Shown: positions 1 to 12,084, counted from the stretch's first letter. The stretch: 64,000 nucleotides of DNA from Salinimonas iocasae (GCF_006228385.1 NZ_CP039852.1:3426001-3490000); one strand, 5' to 3'. Program-made: numbers and translations. The notes: generated by a model not told the origin, from the sequence alone.

Positions 1-75
1 CCGCTGATTAACGCGGAGCTGGCCAATGAAACCTGGCTACAGCACCGCGCCGGATGGGAGTTACGCTGTCAGTAA
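1..75 (+). CDS. C-terminal end of an unidentified protein (partial)
   Basis: An open frame runs from base 1 to a TAA at 73-75 and encodes 24 residues ending in GWELRCQ. It is cut by the window edge, so neither length nor family can be judged. It converges on hemB, which ends 8 bases further on the other strand. No terminator is visible between the two. It could be a chance open frame, but the frame is open to the edge and the codons look ordinary. Confidence 0.4.
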   Translation, partial: PLINAELANETWLQHRAGWELRCQ

Positions 76-83
76 TTTTTGGG

Positions 84-2977
<2,894 letters not shown>

Positions 2978-2989
2978 GTCAGCCCTGTA

Positions 2990-3757
2990 TTACAGTCCAA
3001 ACAGGCGAAATGTGTTAGTCACACTCACCGCAGCGATATCCTCTATCGGTTTATTAAGAAGTGCTCCGACTTCCTCTGCAACTGCGCTGATGAACGCAGG
3101 TTCGTTATTACGTTTTCGGGGGCGCTTGTTTTTGGGAAACAGATACGGCGCGTCGGTTTCTAAAATCAGCCTGTCCAACGGCAGGTCCTGCAGCGCCTCT
3201 CTTAAGGATTCCCCCCGCTTCGGATCGCAAAGCCAGCCAGTAATCCCAATATAAAGTCCACGAGCAAGATAAGCCTGCATTTGTTCAGAGGTGCCGGTAA
3301 AACAATGCGCAATACCTTCAATACCCTTCACCTGCTCTAAACAGGCGATCTGATGCTCAAACGCATCACGCTCATGCAAATAAACAGGCTTGTGTAACCG
3401 CTGTGCTATGTCAAGTTGTGCTTTAAATACCGCGACCTGAGTATCGCGGGGCGAAAAGTCACGATTAAAATCTAAACCGCACTCGCCCACGGCTACCACG
3501 CCCGGCGCTGTGGCCAACTGCTCCAGCCGTTTTAAATCATCATCTGTTACCAGGCGCGCGTTATGTGGATGAACGCCTATCGTATAACACAGTGTATCGG
3601 GGTACTGCTGATACAGCGCTGCTGCCGCCTCCCATTCTGACGGCTCAGTGGTGATCAGACAAAGCCCGGTGACATTATTCTCCCGCGCCCTGTTGATCAC
3701 CTCATGGGGGGCAAACCGGCTATCCAGTAAGTTTACGCCGGCGTCAAACCATTGCAT
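2990..3757 (-). CDS. tatD: TatD family metal-dependent hydrolase (DNase)
   Basis: A 255-residue TIM-barrel metallohydrolase of the TatD family, which acts as a 3'-5' DNA exonuclease. Family motifs are present: the N-terminal FDAGVNL (where most members have D-x-H), GECGLDF, the middle HCFTG and LETDAPYL near residue 200. It lies downstream of tatABC as in E. coli, but one exported orphan gene separates it from tatC. E. coli work shows that TatD is not needed for Tat export, so the linkage is positional. The N-terminal D-A-G-V-N in place of D-x-H-x-H suggests altered metal ligands. Confidence 0.9.
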   Translation of the reverse strand: MQWFDAGVNLLDSRFAPHEVINRARENNVTGLCLITTEPSEWEAAAALYQQYPDTLCYTIGVHPHNARLVTDDDLKRLEQLATAPGVVAVGECGLDFNRDFSPRDTQVAVFKAQLDIAQRLHKPVYLHERDAFEHQIACLEQVKGIEGIAHCFTGTSEQMQAYLARGLYIGITGWLCDPKRGESLREALQDLPLDRLILETDAPYLFPKNKRPRKRNNEPAFISAVAEEVGALLNKPIEDIAAVSVTNTFRLFGL

Positions 3758-4324
3758 TTAGTCAATCCGCTCTACTTTGATACGACGGTTAGTCCCTTCT
3801 ACGCCGAGGTAAAATACGCCAAAAAAGCCGCGAGATACCGTCGCCTTATCACTGATTTCAGCTTTGAAATAACCATCATTTTTCTGCTGCCAGATCATGC
3901 CATTTTCAAGTTTCAGAATCAGTTTGCCACGGGGACTCTTTTCCAGACCAATGACTGCACTGGTTACTTCCTCCACTTCTTCTTTATCGGGTTTCTGGCG
4001 ATTTTCTAAACCAAATTCTTTCACCGCAGTTTCTGATTTGCGTGCTGTCTGTTCAGGTTGCGGGGCCGTTGAAGTGGTATCGGCTTTTCTGCCTGCAGTG
4101 CGATTAGCCGGCTTTACCTCTGAGGAGCCTGACTGTTGTCTGACCGTTTTCTTCGCGGCTTTGCTTTGCAATATGTCACTGGCGTAGGCATCGAAGCACT
4201 CCAGTCTGGCCGGGTTATCGGCTATCTGCGCACATTTTTCCAGTTCAGTGTGTTCGTTCGCTGCAACACTTTTAGCGCCAGTCAATAAGACTATTCCTGC
4301 GCTTAAACAGGCAAACCATTTCAT
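3758..4324 (-). CDS. exported protein of unknown function between tatC and tatD
   Basis: A 188-residue protein with a typical Sec signal peptide (hydrophobic stretch, cleavage likely after AAN or nearby, about residue 22). The mature N-terminus carries the short motif CAQIADNPARLECFDAY. This Cys-pair signature occurs at the front of various exported gammaproteobacterial proteins, where the two cysteines probably form a disulfide. A low-complexity Lys/Ser/Thr/Ala linker follows, then a C-terminal region of about 80 residues with beta-strand character (KLILKLENGMIWQQ). I do not recognise a function. It stops 1 base before the tatD start, so it is surely co-transcribed. Confidence 0.75.
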   Translation of the reverse strand: MKWFACLSAGIVLLTGAKSVAANEHTELEKCAQIADNPARLECFDAYASDILQSKAAKKTVRQQSGSSEVKPANRTAGRKADTTSTAPQPEQTARKSETAVKEFGLENRQKPDKEEVEEVTSAVIGLEKSPRGKLILKLENGMIWQQKNDGYFKAEISDKATVSRGFFGVFYLGVEGTNRRIKVERID

Positions 4325-4349
4325 TGTGATTTCTCCAACATTAACTCAC

Positions 4350-5105
4350 TCAATTATCAGTTGCAGGGTTATCTTCCTGCTCATCTGAATGATTATTTTT
4401 ACTGTAAAAGCCGCCGACAATGACACCCACCTCGAACAGTAACCACATAGGTAAGGCCAACAGGGTTTGAGAAATGACATCAGGTGGGGTCAGCAGCATG
4501 CCGATAACAAATACCCCGACAATGACGAAGGGCCGTTTTGCACGCAGTGATTTTGCATCTGTTACGCCGGTCCAGCACATCAGAATGATGGCGATGGGAA
4601 TTTCAAATGACACGCCGAAAGCAAAGAATAATTTCAAAACGAAGTCGAGGTAAGAAGAAATATCGGTACTCACCGTAACGCCGCTTGGAGCGACACTGGT
4701 GAAAAACGCAAACGCCAGGGGAAAAACCACAAAATACGCAAAGGCCATACCGGCATAAAAAAGCAAGGTGCTTGAGACCAGTAGCGGCATAACGAGCTTT
4801 TTCTCAGTTTTGTACAAACCCGGCGCGATGAATGCCCAAACCTGATAAAGCACATAGGGTATTGCAATAAAAAATGACAATACCAGTGTCAGCTTAAAGG
4901 GGGCGAAAAACGGCGATGCCACATCGGTGGCGATCATTGAGGCATTTTCAGGTAAGACTGCCATCAGAGGGCTGGCAAGATAGTGATAAAGATCTTCAGC
5001 AAAATAAACCAGACAAAGAAATACAGCCAGTACACTGAGTAATGCACGTAATATGCGATTTCGCAATTCAACAAGATGCGAAATCAGATTGTTAGCGTCG
5101 GTCAT
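4350..5105 (-). CDS. tatC: Sec-independent protein translocase subunit TatC
   Basis: Polytopic inner-membrane subunit of the twin-arginine translocase, which binds Tat signal peptides with TatB. The 251-residue protein begins with the family signature [16 protein letters not shown] and shows six hydrophobic helices. FAPFKLTL and the conserved [16 protein letters not shown] segment lie in the first half. The start overlaps tatB by 4 bases. The C-terminal tail is acidic and hydrophilic, as usual for TatC. Confidence 0.97.
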   Translation of the reverse strand: MTDANNLISHLVELRNRILRALLSVLAVFLCLVYFAEDLYHYLASPLMAVLPENASMIATDVASPFFAPFKLTLVLSFFIAIPYVLYQVWAFIAPGLYKTEKKLVMPLLVSSTLLFYAGMAFAYFVVFPLAFAFFTSVAPSGVTVSTDISSYLDFVLKLFFAFGVSFEIPIAIILMCWTGVTDAKSLRAKRPFVIVGVFVIGMLLTPPDVISQTLLALPMWLLFEVGVIVGGFYSKNNHSDEQEDNPATDN

Positions 5106-5404
5106 TGTTTTTTCTTATAGGGTTCCTGCACAGATTCGGCTGCATCTTTGAGCTCGTCTACGCTTTTTTTCAGATCCGGCGAAATATCTTTTAGCCCCTG
5201 CTGCTCTGCTTTTTTCAAATTTTCGTGAAGTTCATGCACCCTGAGCTGATGCTCAACCTCTTGCTTAAATCCACTGGCAGCATTACGCACACCCCGTACC
5301 GTATTCATGGTCGAGCGAATGGCACCGGGCAGGCGCTCCGGGCCCAGTACCAATAGCGCCAGGACACCTATGACCAACAGTTCCCAAAAACCGATATCAA
5401 ACAT
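5102..5404 (-). CDS. tatB: Sec-independent protein translocase subunit TatB
   Basis: A 100-residue single-span subunit of the Tat receptor complex. It starts [26 protein letters not shown]: one membrane helix with the conserved Glu (position 8), then the GPERLP hinge, an amphipathic helix and a charged tail. The GPERLP hinge distinguishes it from TatA, which has FGTKRL at this place. It overlaps tatA by 1 base and tatC by 4 bases. Confidence 0.96.
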   Translation of the reverse strand: MFDIGFWELLVIGVLALLVLGPERLPGAIRSTMNTVRGVRNAASGFKQEVEHQLRVHELHENLKKAEQQGLKDISPDLKKSVDELKDAAESVQEPYKKKQ

Positions 5405-5646
5405 CAGGATTTTTCTTTAACGTCGCTCTGTGTAGTTGTGGCAGTCGGCTTCTCTTTATTTTCCATTTGCTGGTTTTGCTCAAAATCAGCATCTTTCTTT
5501 GTCTCATTCTGATCATCATCAACCGCTTTTTTGAAGCCCTTGATGGCACCGCCCAAGTCAGAGCCGATACTTTTCAATCGTTTTGTTCCGAACAACAAAA
5601 CCACAATCGCAAGTATAATCAGCAATTGCCAGACGCTAATACCCAT
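5404..5646 (-). CDS. tatA: Sec-independent protein translocase subunit TatA
   Basis: Pore-forming Tat subunit: one helix ([18 protein letters not shown]), the FGTKRL hinge and an amphipathic helix ([15 protein letters not shown]), then an acidic tail. Two ATG codons lie 6 bases apart. The GGAG ribosome-binding site directly abuts the first but sits 6 bases before the second, so I place the start at 5646, giving 80 residues that begin MGISVWQLL. It is the first gene of the minus-strand tatABC-orf-tatD-cyclase-hemB run. Confidence 0.95.
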   Translation of the reverse strand: MGISVWQLLIILAIVVLLFGTKRLKSIGSDLGGAIKGFKKAVDDDQNETKKDADFEQNQQMENKEKPTATTTQSDVKEKS

Positions 5647-5825
5647 AACCATCTCCTATAAATATGCAACTACAGTATGCCATTGCCAGCCTTCGCTTTC
5701 ACCACAATATTTTTGGCGTTTTGTAATGGCAGATGACAAAGATGCTTACGTATGAAGGATCTATTTGACTTCACCTGCATATAACTTAATGCTTGATGTA
5801 GGAAGGATAAGTAGTAAGGCAGGGT

Positions 5826-6785
5826 ATGGCGTGTTTAACTTTAGCAGTATGTTCGTTACTGGCAATGCCCGGTGACGTATTGACTGCGCCTGCAACAGCC
5901 CCACCCACTCCGGTAGCGCAAAGTGCATCGGTCCCTCTAAATGATACCTGGATGGATTTATGGCAGCAGAATCTGACTGAATCCATGAATTATACCGTGC
6001 AGCAGATTGATAGCTTTTTCGCGCTACAGGGCTCTCAACGGCACGAAGATGCCCGGGCTGAGGGGCGAATCAGTCTTGGCTGGGAACCCCGCACCCGGGA
6101 TTTATCAGAATTTGACGTCAGGTTTAAAATTCGGGTACAGCTTCCCGCGCTGGAAAACCGTGTCGACCTGCTGTTAAGTGATGACGAAGACACGCAGCAA
6201 AATGCCTCAATTAAGGCGGCACGTCAGCCCATTGAGCGCCAACGCAGAAACACCACTATCGCGTTGCGATATCGCTCCAGTGAAAGCTCACATATGTCTT
6301 ATAAGATTGGCACAGGTCGTCGTTATCAAGCCTATGTAAAAGCCCGCTTCGAGGATATGGCGGCGTATTCGAACCAGCTGGCGCTGTTTTATGATGCTGA
6401 GGCTTACGCCTTTACCCGGGATGAGTTTGGCGCAGAACTTGGCGCTACCGTGCAGTACATCAGCAAGCGAGACCATGTGTTTCGGTTTAATAATCGATTT
6501 TTCTATCGTGACCGGAGTGAGGATTGGATTTGGCGTCATGAAGCCCAGTTTTTACAGCCGGTAGATGACAAAACCGCCATGGTCTATACCCTGTTCACCG
6601 AGGGCGAATCCCGTCCGAATTACAGACTGGGCGAGGTCTATACCAGTGCAAAACTGCGTACCAACCCCACCCGCGACTGGCTTTTTTTCGAAGTAGAACC
6701 TTTTGTACTGTTCACCCGCGATGAAGACTTTAAACCATCCTATGGTGTCGCACTGCGGGTAGAAGCCTACTACGGCAACCCCTGA
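5826..6785 (+). CDS. predicted outer-membrane beta-barrel protein, unknown function
   Basis: A 319-residue exported protein. A hydrophobic N-terminus (LTLAVCSLLAMPGDVLTAPA) serves as signal peptide and is followed by a Pro/Ala linker. The rest alternates polar and aromatic residues in strand-like blocks (HVFRFNNRFFYRDRSEDWIWRH; GVALRVEAYYGNP), as in monomeric outer-membrane barrels. I know of no characterised relative and the substrate is unknown. It faces the ilvIH operon tail to tail, 7 bases apart, with no visible terminator between them. An AAGG about 7 bases before ATG supports the start only weakly. Confidence 0.75.
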   Translation: MACLTLAVCSLLAMPGDVLTAPATAPPTPVAQSASVPLNDTWMDLWQQNLTESMNYTVQQIDSFFALQGSQRHEDARAEGRISLGWEPRTRDLSEFDVRFKIRVQLPALENRVDLLLSDDEDTQQNASIKAARQPIERQRRNTTIALRYRSSESSHMSYKIGTGRRYQAYVKARFEDMAAYSNQLALFYDAEAYAFTRDEFGAELGATVQYISKRDHVFRFNNRFFYRDRSEDWIWRHEAQFLQPVDDKTAMVYTLFTEGESRPNYRLGEVYTSAKLRTNPTRDWLFFEVEPFVLFTRDEDFKPSYGVALRVEAYYGNP

Positions 6786-6792
6786 ATATAAA

Positions 6793-7290
6793 TCAGGGCC
6801 GCAATGCACGCTCCCCACGCGCCAAACCACATACGCCGGTTCGCGACGACTCGATGATTTCAGCACACTGATTCATCGTGGTGGCAAATGCATCGAGCTT
6901 ATCGGTAGTACCGGTGATTTCAATGGTGTAGTTTGATGAATTGACATCCACAATACGCGCCCTGAAGATATCCGCATTGCGCTTTACCTCTGCACGCATC
7001 GTTTCAGTACGCGTAGCGACTTTGACCAGCATCAGCTCGCGCTCAACATGTGCGTTTTCGGTCAGATCCACCACCTTGAGCACATCAATCAGCTTATTAA
7101 CCTGTTTGGTAATTTGCTCGATGATCCTGTCATCACCGTGGGTTGTGATGGTTAGCCGAGACAGCGATGCATCATCGGTTGGCGCTACGCAAAGGGAGTC
7201 AACATTGTAACCGCGCTGAGAAAAAACACCCACAATCCGCGATAGCGCCCCGGGTGCATTCTCCATCAATACTGAAATGATTCTTTTCAT
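6793..7290 (-). CDS. ilvH: acetolactate synthase small (regulatory) subunit
   Basis: A 165-residue regulatory subunit of acetohydroxyacid synthase. The N-terminal ACT domain reads RIISVLMENAPGALSRIVGVF with SQRGYN following, the valine-binding region of IlvH/IlvN. A second ACT-like half follows. Length matches E. coli IlvH (163). Its start codon overlaps the stop of the catalytic gene by one base, so the subunits are translationally coupled. It confers valine feedback inhibition in this family. Confidence 0.97.
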   Translation of the reverse strand: MKRIISVLMENAPGALSRIVGVFSQRGYNVDSLCVAPTDDASLSRLTITTHGDDRIIEQITKQVNKLIDVLKVVDLTENAHVERELMLVKVATRTETMRAEVKRNADIFRARIVDVNSSNYTIEITGTTDKLDAFATTMNQCAEIIESSRTGVCGLARGERALRP

Positions 7291-9008
7291 CAGGTGCGCT
7301 CCGTCTTGCTCAGGCGCATGTCATCCATGGCACCAAATTTAATCTGCATGGGATAGACATGCTCATTCTGATCCACTGCGATATCCATAAATACCAGCCT
7401 GTCTTTATGACTGAAGCAGGTTTTCATCGCATCATCTAATTCATCGGGGTGATTCACTTTAATCCCGACGTGACCATAGGCTTCTGCCAGTTTTACAAAA
7501 TCAGGCATAGACTCCATATAAGAGTGAGAATGGCGACCTTTATAAATCATATCCTGCCACTGACGAACCATACCCAGCGCGCGATTGTTCAAAGAAATAA
7601 TTTTTACTGGCAGGTTGTATTGCAAACAGGTCGACAGCTCCTGAATGTTCATCTGAATACTACCGTCGCCGGTCACCACCACTGAAACTGCGTTTGGGTG
7701 AGCAAACTGTACGCCCATCGCGGCCGGCAGACCAAACCCCATCGTGCCCAGACCGCCTGAATTAATCCACTGGCGCGGCTTTTTATAAGGGTAATACAGC
7801 GCTGCAAACATTTGGTGCTGGCCTACATCTGAACTGACAAAGGCATCACCATTGGTATGCTTGTAAAGCGACTCGATAACAGCCTGCGGTTTAATTGTTT
7901 CAGTCGACGACGTATAGCTAAGACACTGTTTACTGCGCCACTGGTTGATTTGCTCCCACCATTCTGAAACCTTTGTGGGCTGCTCACTAAAATCATACGA
8001 CTCCAGCGCTTTAAGCAATTGCTGAGCGACCTTATCGACACTTCCCACGACCGGAATATGCGCATTAACCGTTTTTGAAATTGACGCCGGATCGATGTCA
8101 ACGTGGATGATATCTGCATGGGGACAGAACTTATCGACATTATTAGTCACGCGATCATCAAAGCGTGCACCAAGCGCAAGGATGCAATCAGCATTGTGCA
8201 TAGCCTTGTTGGCTTCAAGCGTGCCATGCATCCCAAGCATGCCGACAAATTGATCGTGCGTACCAGAGATTGCGCCTAACCCCATCAGGGTGCAGGTAAC
8301 CGGTGCGTGAAGCAGCTCTGCCAGCTCTGTCACCAGCGATGACGCATCACATGCAATAGCGCCACCACCGACATATAGCACCGGACGCTTTGCTTTGGTC
8401 AGTGACTGCACCGCCTTTTTAATTTGCTTGGCATGGCCCTTTTGCGTCGGGTTATAGGAACGCATCGTGACATCTGTCGGAAATTCATACGGATGTTCTT
8501 CCTGAACATTGACAATATCCTTGGGCAAATCAACAACCACCGGACCGGGGCGACCCGTATTGGCAATATAAAATGCTTTGGCAATGGCTTCAGGAATATC
8601 CACAGCTCGCTTAACCAGAAAGCTGTGTTTAACAATTGGGCGCGAGCAACCCACCATATCGGTTTCCTGAAACGCATCTTCACCAATATGCATTGAGGGA
8701 ACCTGCCCGGAAAGTACGACCATCGGAATAGAATCCATATAAGCCGTCGCGATACCGGTAATGGTATTCGTGGCACCAGGGCCTGAGGTCACCAGCACGG
8801 TACCGGTTTTACCGGTAGAACGTGCATAACCATCTGCCATATGCGCTGCCGCCTGTTCGTGGCGAACCAGTACGTGCTTTACCGCATCCTGAGCGAATAA
8901 CGCATCATAAATATCAAGCACTGCTCCACCGGGATAACCAAATACGTGTGTTACACCTACATCTTTTAGCGCTTCCACCACCATGGCGGCGCCCGACATC
9001 ATTTTCAC
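7290..9008 (-). CDS. ilvI: acetolactate synthase large (catalytic) subunit
   Basis: Thiamine-diphosphate enzyme making acetolactate or acetohydroxybutyrate, the first common step of valine, leucine and isoleucine synthesis. The 572 residues include the N-terminal FGYPGG, the catalytic Glu in [18 protein letters not shown], the FAD-binding centre and the C-terminal ThDP motif [14 protein letters not shown]. The start is GTG at 9008: AAGGAG lies 8 bases upstream, whereas the ATGs two and three codons on are too far away. Pairing with ilvH favours the name ilvI over ilvB or ilvG, but these are close paralogues. Confidence 0.95.
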   Translation of the reverse strand: MKMMSGAAMVVEALKDVGVTHVFGYPGGAVLDIYDALFAQDAVKHVLVRHEQAAAHMADGYARSTGKTGTVLVTSGPGATNTITGIATAYMDSIPMVVLSGQVPSMHIGEDAFQETDMVGCSRPIVKHSFLVKRAVDIPEAIAKAFYIANTGRPGPVVVDLPKDIVNVQEEHPYEFPTDVTMRSYNPTQKGHAKQIKKAVQSLTKAKRPVLYVGGGAIACDASSLVTELAELLHAPVTCTLMGLGAISGTHDQFVGMLGMHGTLEANKAMHNADCILALGARFDDRVTNNVDKFCPHADIIHVDIDPASISKTVNAHIPVVGSVDKVAQQLLKALESYDFSEQPTKVSEWWEQINQWRSKQCLSYTSSTETIKPQAVIESLYKHTNGDAFVSSDVGQHQMFAALYYPYKKPRQWINSGGLGTMGFGLPAAMGVQFAHPNAVSVVVTGDGSIQMNIQELSTCLQYNLPVKIISLNNRALGMVRQWQDMIYKGRHSHSYMESMPDFVKLAEAYGHVGIKVNHPDELDDAMKTCFSHKDRLVFMDIAVDQNEHVYPMQIKFGAMDDMRLSKTERT

Positions 9009-9205
9009 TGTCGTCTCTCCTTTGGTTGCCCGGAATCGAAATTAACCCTATAGCCGGACTATATCGAAGGAGTACAAAAGTTAAAACAGTAAAAACACAA
9101 AAAAGTGAGACATATATTCCTATATAGAAAATAAATAGGATGTATATTTCACGTAAGCCAAATCACCGCCCTTAATTTAGAATAAATTAACATTTTGGTA
9201 ACACA

Positions 9206-9589
9206 TCAGGATTCAGGATTTTCAGATGGTACGAAGTCGGGCAGCGCATCTTCATCAACAGCATCACTTTGCGGTTCTGTTGCAAAGCAACCATGCATAC
9301 CGCGCGGCCGCACCCGGTGTATTCGCTTAAGATATTTAAGCCAAACCCGTTCAACAAGTGTTTGTGGCAAGGCATTTCCCCGCGCAACGGCCAGGATCTT
9401 TTCTTCAGAATCACTGGCAGGCTCTATCACACCATCGGTGAGCGCCTGCAGTAAGGCGCCGTATTCAGATAGCGCCCGGCTCTCGGCAATCGTAAAGTCT
9501 CCTGAGCGTGAGAAACCATAAGGATAGTTTTTAGGATCATGAAACCGGCGTGTATTAAGGCGCTTTCGCGAGAGTTTGGGCGTTGTCAT
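9206..9589 (-). CDS. maoP: MaoP/YifE-like (DUF413) protein
   Basis: A 127-residue protein matching E. coli YifE/MaoP, the factor that with the maoS DNA site organises the Ori macrodomain. The recognisable block is RRFHDPKNYPYGFSRSGDFT followed by I-x-E and, later, AERVWxKY-like VERVWLKYLKRIHR. E. coli MaoP has 112 residues; the extra length here is an acidic C-terminal tail. In E. coli yifE lies close to an ilv operon, and here it sits 197 bases upstream of ilvIH. The function in this organism is inferred from homology only. Confidence 0.85.
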   Translation of the reverse strand: MTTPKLSRKRLNTRRFHDPKNYPYGFSRSGDFTIAESRALSEYGALLQALTDGVIEPASDSEEKILAVARGNALPQTLVERVWLKYLKRIHRVRPRGMHGCFATEPQSDAVDEDALPDFVPSENPES

Positions 9590-9831
9590 TCTCTGTATTA
9601 ACCATATATGAGTTAAAGACGGAGAGCCATAGCTCTACTTCAGCATGGCAATAGAATATGCGCTGTCGGTAATGCGCATGTTTAATGAGTTGTAGATTTG
9701 CCCGAAAGGAATGTCAATACAGTGGACAGTGGGTTCACTGAAAGTTCACACCACTGTCATGTTACAGCGCCGAAGTTACTGCTGTAAAAAGGAGTCTAAT
9801 TACACCACAGGTTAATAATGTTGTAGCTGTT

Positions 9832-10323
9832 TTAACGTTTTTTGGGCACCCATGCCCATAACATCTCACAGGTAACAGGCTCTATACCGGCCGCGTCGGT
9901 GACGGTAACCTGCACCATCACTTCCCCTTTATCCTGCGTATTCATTAATTCGATTTGTTCGTCCGTCAATGTGGCAACAGCTGTCATATCCCCCGTTGCT
10001 CGCTTCACATAATTCAGCTTCATTGATTTTATCAGTGGAAGCTTGTCACCCGGTAAATTCGTGCCAACAACAAAACCGGTCGCTGACTCCGCCAGCAGCG
10101 CCATACCTGCTGCATGAACACTTCCGATATGATTTTGCACCTTTTTATAATTTTTCTGCCTGAACGTGACAGATTGTAGATCGGTACTTAGGATCTCAAG
10201 ACTTACAGTACGAGTCAGCTTAACTTTGTACCGGAACATCCACGTTAACAGGCGGCGCGATAGCCATGAAGGATATGTGTTCACTTTCTTGGCGAAAGCA
10301 CGAAGTGGATTTGATTGAGACAT
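9832..10323 (-). CDS. DUF4442 hotdog-fold (thioesterase-like) protein
   Basis: A 163-residue cytoplasmic protein resembling the DUF4442 branch of hotdog thioesterases: an N-terminal basic helix (PSWLSRRLLTWMFRYKVKL), the motif VQNHIGSVHAAGMALLAES that lines the substrate site, and a terminal MLWAWVPKKR. The substrate is unknown; acyl-CoA hydrolysis is the family expectation. I chose the ATG at 10323 because residues before it, available in an upstream frame extension to 10383, look non-native. The upstream ribosome-binding site is weak (GAAG). Confidence 0.8.
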   Translation of the reverse strand: MSQSNPLRAFAKKVNTYPSWLSRRLLTWMFRYKVKLTRTVSLEILSTDLQSVTFRQKNYKKVQNHIGSVHAAGMALLAESATGFVVGTNLPGDKLPLIKSMKLNYVKRATGDMTAVATLTDEQIELMNTQDKGEVMVQVTVTDAAGIEPVTCEMLWAWVPKKR

Positions 10324-10599
10324 AGTATTCTTCGTTTTATCTGGTAAGACCAGTAAGATAAATCGCTGAACAAAAAATTGCAAACTAGCTGATGTGAATT
10401 ATTTTGCACTGGCAGGTAAGTTCTCAACTGCTCATCACATCAAAACCGAGGTTATAAGATGAGCACCTGAAACCGGAATAACGAGATAATCTTCTACCAT
10501 CAGTGCACTTTATATAAAGGTGCCGATACGTATATCGAGTAAAAGGTGACTGTTCAGCTAATTGCTCTATTCGAATTAGCATGTCTGCGTCACTTCCCT

Positions 10600-11044
10600 C
10601 CTGTCGATGACCTCGTAACGAGATATGCGCTCGACCAGCTGAGCTACTTATATATGGATAGAAAAGAAAATTGGAGCGGGAAACAGATTCGTAACTGCCA
10701 ACCACGTTGTCGCGACCCCAACCTTGGCAATCACTTCGTGACGAGGTATGTGCTCGACCAGCTGAACTACTTATATATGGGTAAGACTTTGAAAATTGGA
10801 GCGGGAAACGAGATTCGTAACTGCCAACCACGTTGTCGCGACCCCAACCCTGGCAATCACTTCGTGACGAGGTATGTGCTCGACCAGCTGAACTACTTAT
10901 ATATGGGTAAGACTTTGAAAATTGGAGCGGGAAACAGATTGATAACTGCCAACCACGGTGTCGCGCCCCCAACCTTGGCAATCACTTCGTGACGAGGTAT
11001 GTGCTCGACCAGCTGAGCTACTTATATATGGATAGAAAAGAAAA
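10600..11044 (-). repeat. tandem array of decayed tRNA-Gly-like units (period 123-126 bp)
   Basis: Three near-identical units begin with the tRNA-Gly 3' end TTGGAGCGGG at 10671, 10796 and 10922; a truncated unit precedes them (10600-10670). Read on the minus strand, each unit keeps the D-arm (AGCTCAGCTGGTCGAGC), the TTGCCAAGGTTGGGGTCGCG segment and the 3' acceptor strand of the intact genes. About 18 bases are inserted at the 5' side of the anticodon stem and about 18 in the T-loop. The 5' acceptor strand is replaced by an AT-rich stretch (ATATATAAGT). They cannot fold as tRNAs. Confidence 0.85.
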
Positions 11045-11045
11045 T

Positions 11046-11121
11046 TGGAGCGGGAAACGAGATTCGAACTCGCGACCCCAACCTTGGCAAGGTTGTGCTC
11101 TACCAGCTGAGCTATTCCCGC
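11046..11121 (-). tRNA. tRNA-Gly (GCC anticodon)
   Basis: The minus strand reads GCGGGAATAGCTCAGCTGGT... and ends in GTTTCCCGCTCCA. The acceptor stem GCGGGAA pairs with TTCCCGC, the D-arm is GCTC/GAGC, the anticodon stem-loop is AACCTTGCCAAGGTT with GCC, and the T-arm is CGCGAGTTCGAATCTCG-like. It is 76 bases with an encoded CCA. It directly follows the decayed array and is one of two identical intact copies. Confidence 0.97.
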
Positions 11122-11167
11122 ATTGTGTGCGTTCTTTCGTTCATCTGACCGATTTCTTCGTCACTTG

Positions 11168-11227
11168 CCAAGTCTTGGCAATCACTTCGTGACGAGGTAT
11201 GTACTCGACCAGCTGAGCTATTCCCGC
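11168..11227 (-). repeat. 5' half of a decayed tRNA-Gly copy
   Basis: Between the two intact genes lies a fragment that, on the minus strand, starts with the correct acceptor strand and D-arm (GCGGGAATAGCTCAGCTGGT) and then runs into the same foreign stretch as the decayed units (ACATACCTCGTCACGAAGTG) and TTGCCAAG. It lacks the T-arm and 3' acceptor strand, so no mature tRNA can form. Confidence 0.8.
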
Positions 11228-11248
11228 ATAAAGAAGGCATTGAAAAAT

Positions 11249-11324
11249 TGGAGCGGGAAACGAGATTCGAACTCGCGACCCCAACCTTGGCAAGGTTGTG
11301 CTCTACCAGCTGAGCTATTCCCGC
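11249..11324 (-). tRNA. tRNA-Gly (GCC anticodon), second copy
   Basis: Sequence identical to the copy at 11046-11121 over all 76 bases, including the encoded CCA. It lies promoter-proximal on the minus strand, so both intact copies and the half copy between them are probably carried by one precursor transcript. It is about 120 bases downstream of orn. Confidence 0.97.
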
Positions 11325-11445
11325 AATCATCTTTCAATACTTTTGCGAAACAGGGTGTCTCGTAAAAGTGGAGCGCATTGTACAAAATTTTTGGCAATGC
11401 GCAACACCTAATGAGAAGAAATCTGCAAAAAAGCCGTTTGAGTGC

Positions 11446-11991
11446 CTAAATACTAAACACTTTCTCACGATAGAATTTCAATTCTTCAATAGATTCACGA
11501 ATATCATCCAGAGCCAGATGAACGCCCTTTTTAGTAAATCCTTCCAATGCCTCAGGCTTCCAGCGTCGGGTCAGCTCTTTTATTGTGCTGACATCGATAC
11601 TGCGATAATGGAAGTATGCTTCCAGCTCTGGCATATATTTCACCATGAACCGGCGATCCTGGCCGATGGTGTTACCACAAAGCGGCGATTTGCCTGCGTC
11701 TACATACTCTTGCAAAAACGCGATTGTCTGGCGAGCAGCCTCATCTTCATTTACCCGACTTTCGCGACACCTCGCGGTCAGGCCACTTTCGCCATGCGTT
11801 TTTGTACACCACTCGTCCATGCCATCAAGAATGCTGTCTGGCTGATGAACAGCGATAACCGGCCCTTCAGCCAGGATGTTGAGCTGCGGATCGGTCACAA
11901 TGGTTGCGATTTCCAGTACTTTACAGGTTTCGGGATCGAGCCCGGTCATCTCCATGTCAATCCATACCAGGTTCAAATCGTGCTTACTCAT
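11446..11991 (-). CDS. orn: oligoribonuclease
   Basis: 3'-5' exoribonuclease of the DEDDh class that degrades di- to oligoribonucleotides, including pGpG from c-di-GMP turnover. The 181-residue sequence has [12 protein letters not shown] (first D and E), [11 protein letters not shown] (second D) and [11 protein letters not shown] (H and last D). Length equals E. coli Orn. It is divergent from rsgA, the conserved gammaproteobacterial arrangement. The window also encodes two diguanylate cyclases. Confidence 0.98.
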   Translation of the reverse strand: MSKHDLNLVWIDMEMTGLDPETCKVLEIATIVTDPQLNILAEGPVIAVHQPDSILDGMDEWCTKTHGESGLTARCRESRVNEDEAARQTIAFLQEYVDAGKSPLCGNTIGQDRRFMVKYMPELEAYFHYRSIDVSTIKELTRRWKPEALEGFTKKGVHLALDDIRESIEELKFYREKVFSI

Positions 11992-12084
11992 TATCTCTGT
12001 CCTTTTCTTTTACGCTTTTAACATGGCACCTGCGCCATACAAACGTTATGATTGGCATAGTATACGCTAACTTATCATGGAATC

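Noticed and set aside
9009..9205. Leader-peptide attenuator for ilvIH
   Set aside because: No branched-chain-rich frame and no hairpin with T-run on the minus strand before ilvI; only AT-rich imperfect inverted repeats are present.
10424..10981. 185-codon minus-strand frame with repeated SSAGRAHTSSRSDCQ
   Set aside because: It is the translation of the decayed tRNA-Gly repeats; the repeated peptide is that of tRNA sequence read in frame, not a protein.
10600..11044. CRISPR array
   Set aside because: Units are 123-126 bp, contiguous and nearly identical without unique spacers, and they match the adjacent tRNA; no cas genes in the window.
10546..11365. Plus-strand frames through the tRNA array
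   Set aside because: They cross both intact tRNA genes on the opposite strand and mirror the repeats; no ribosome-binding sites.
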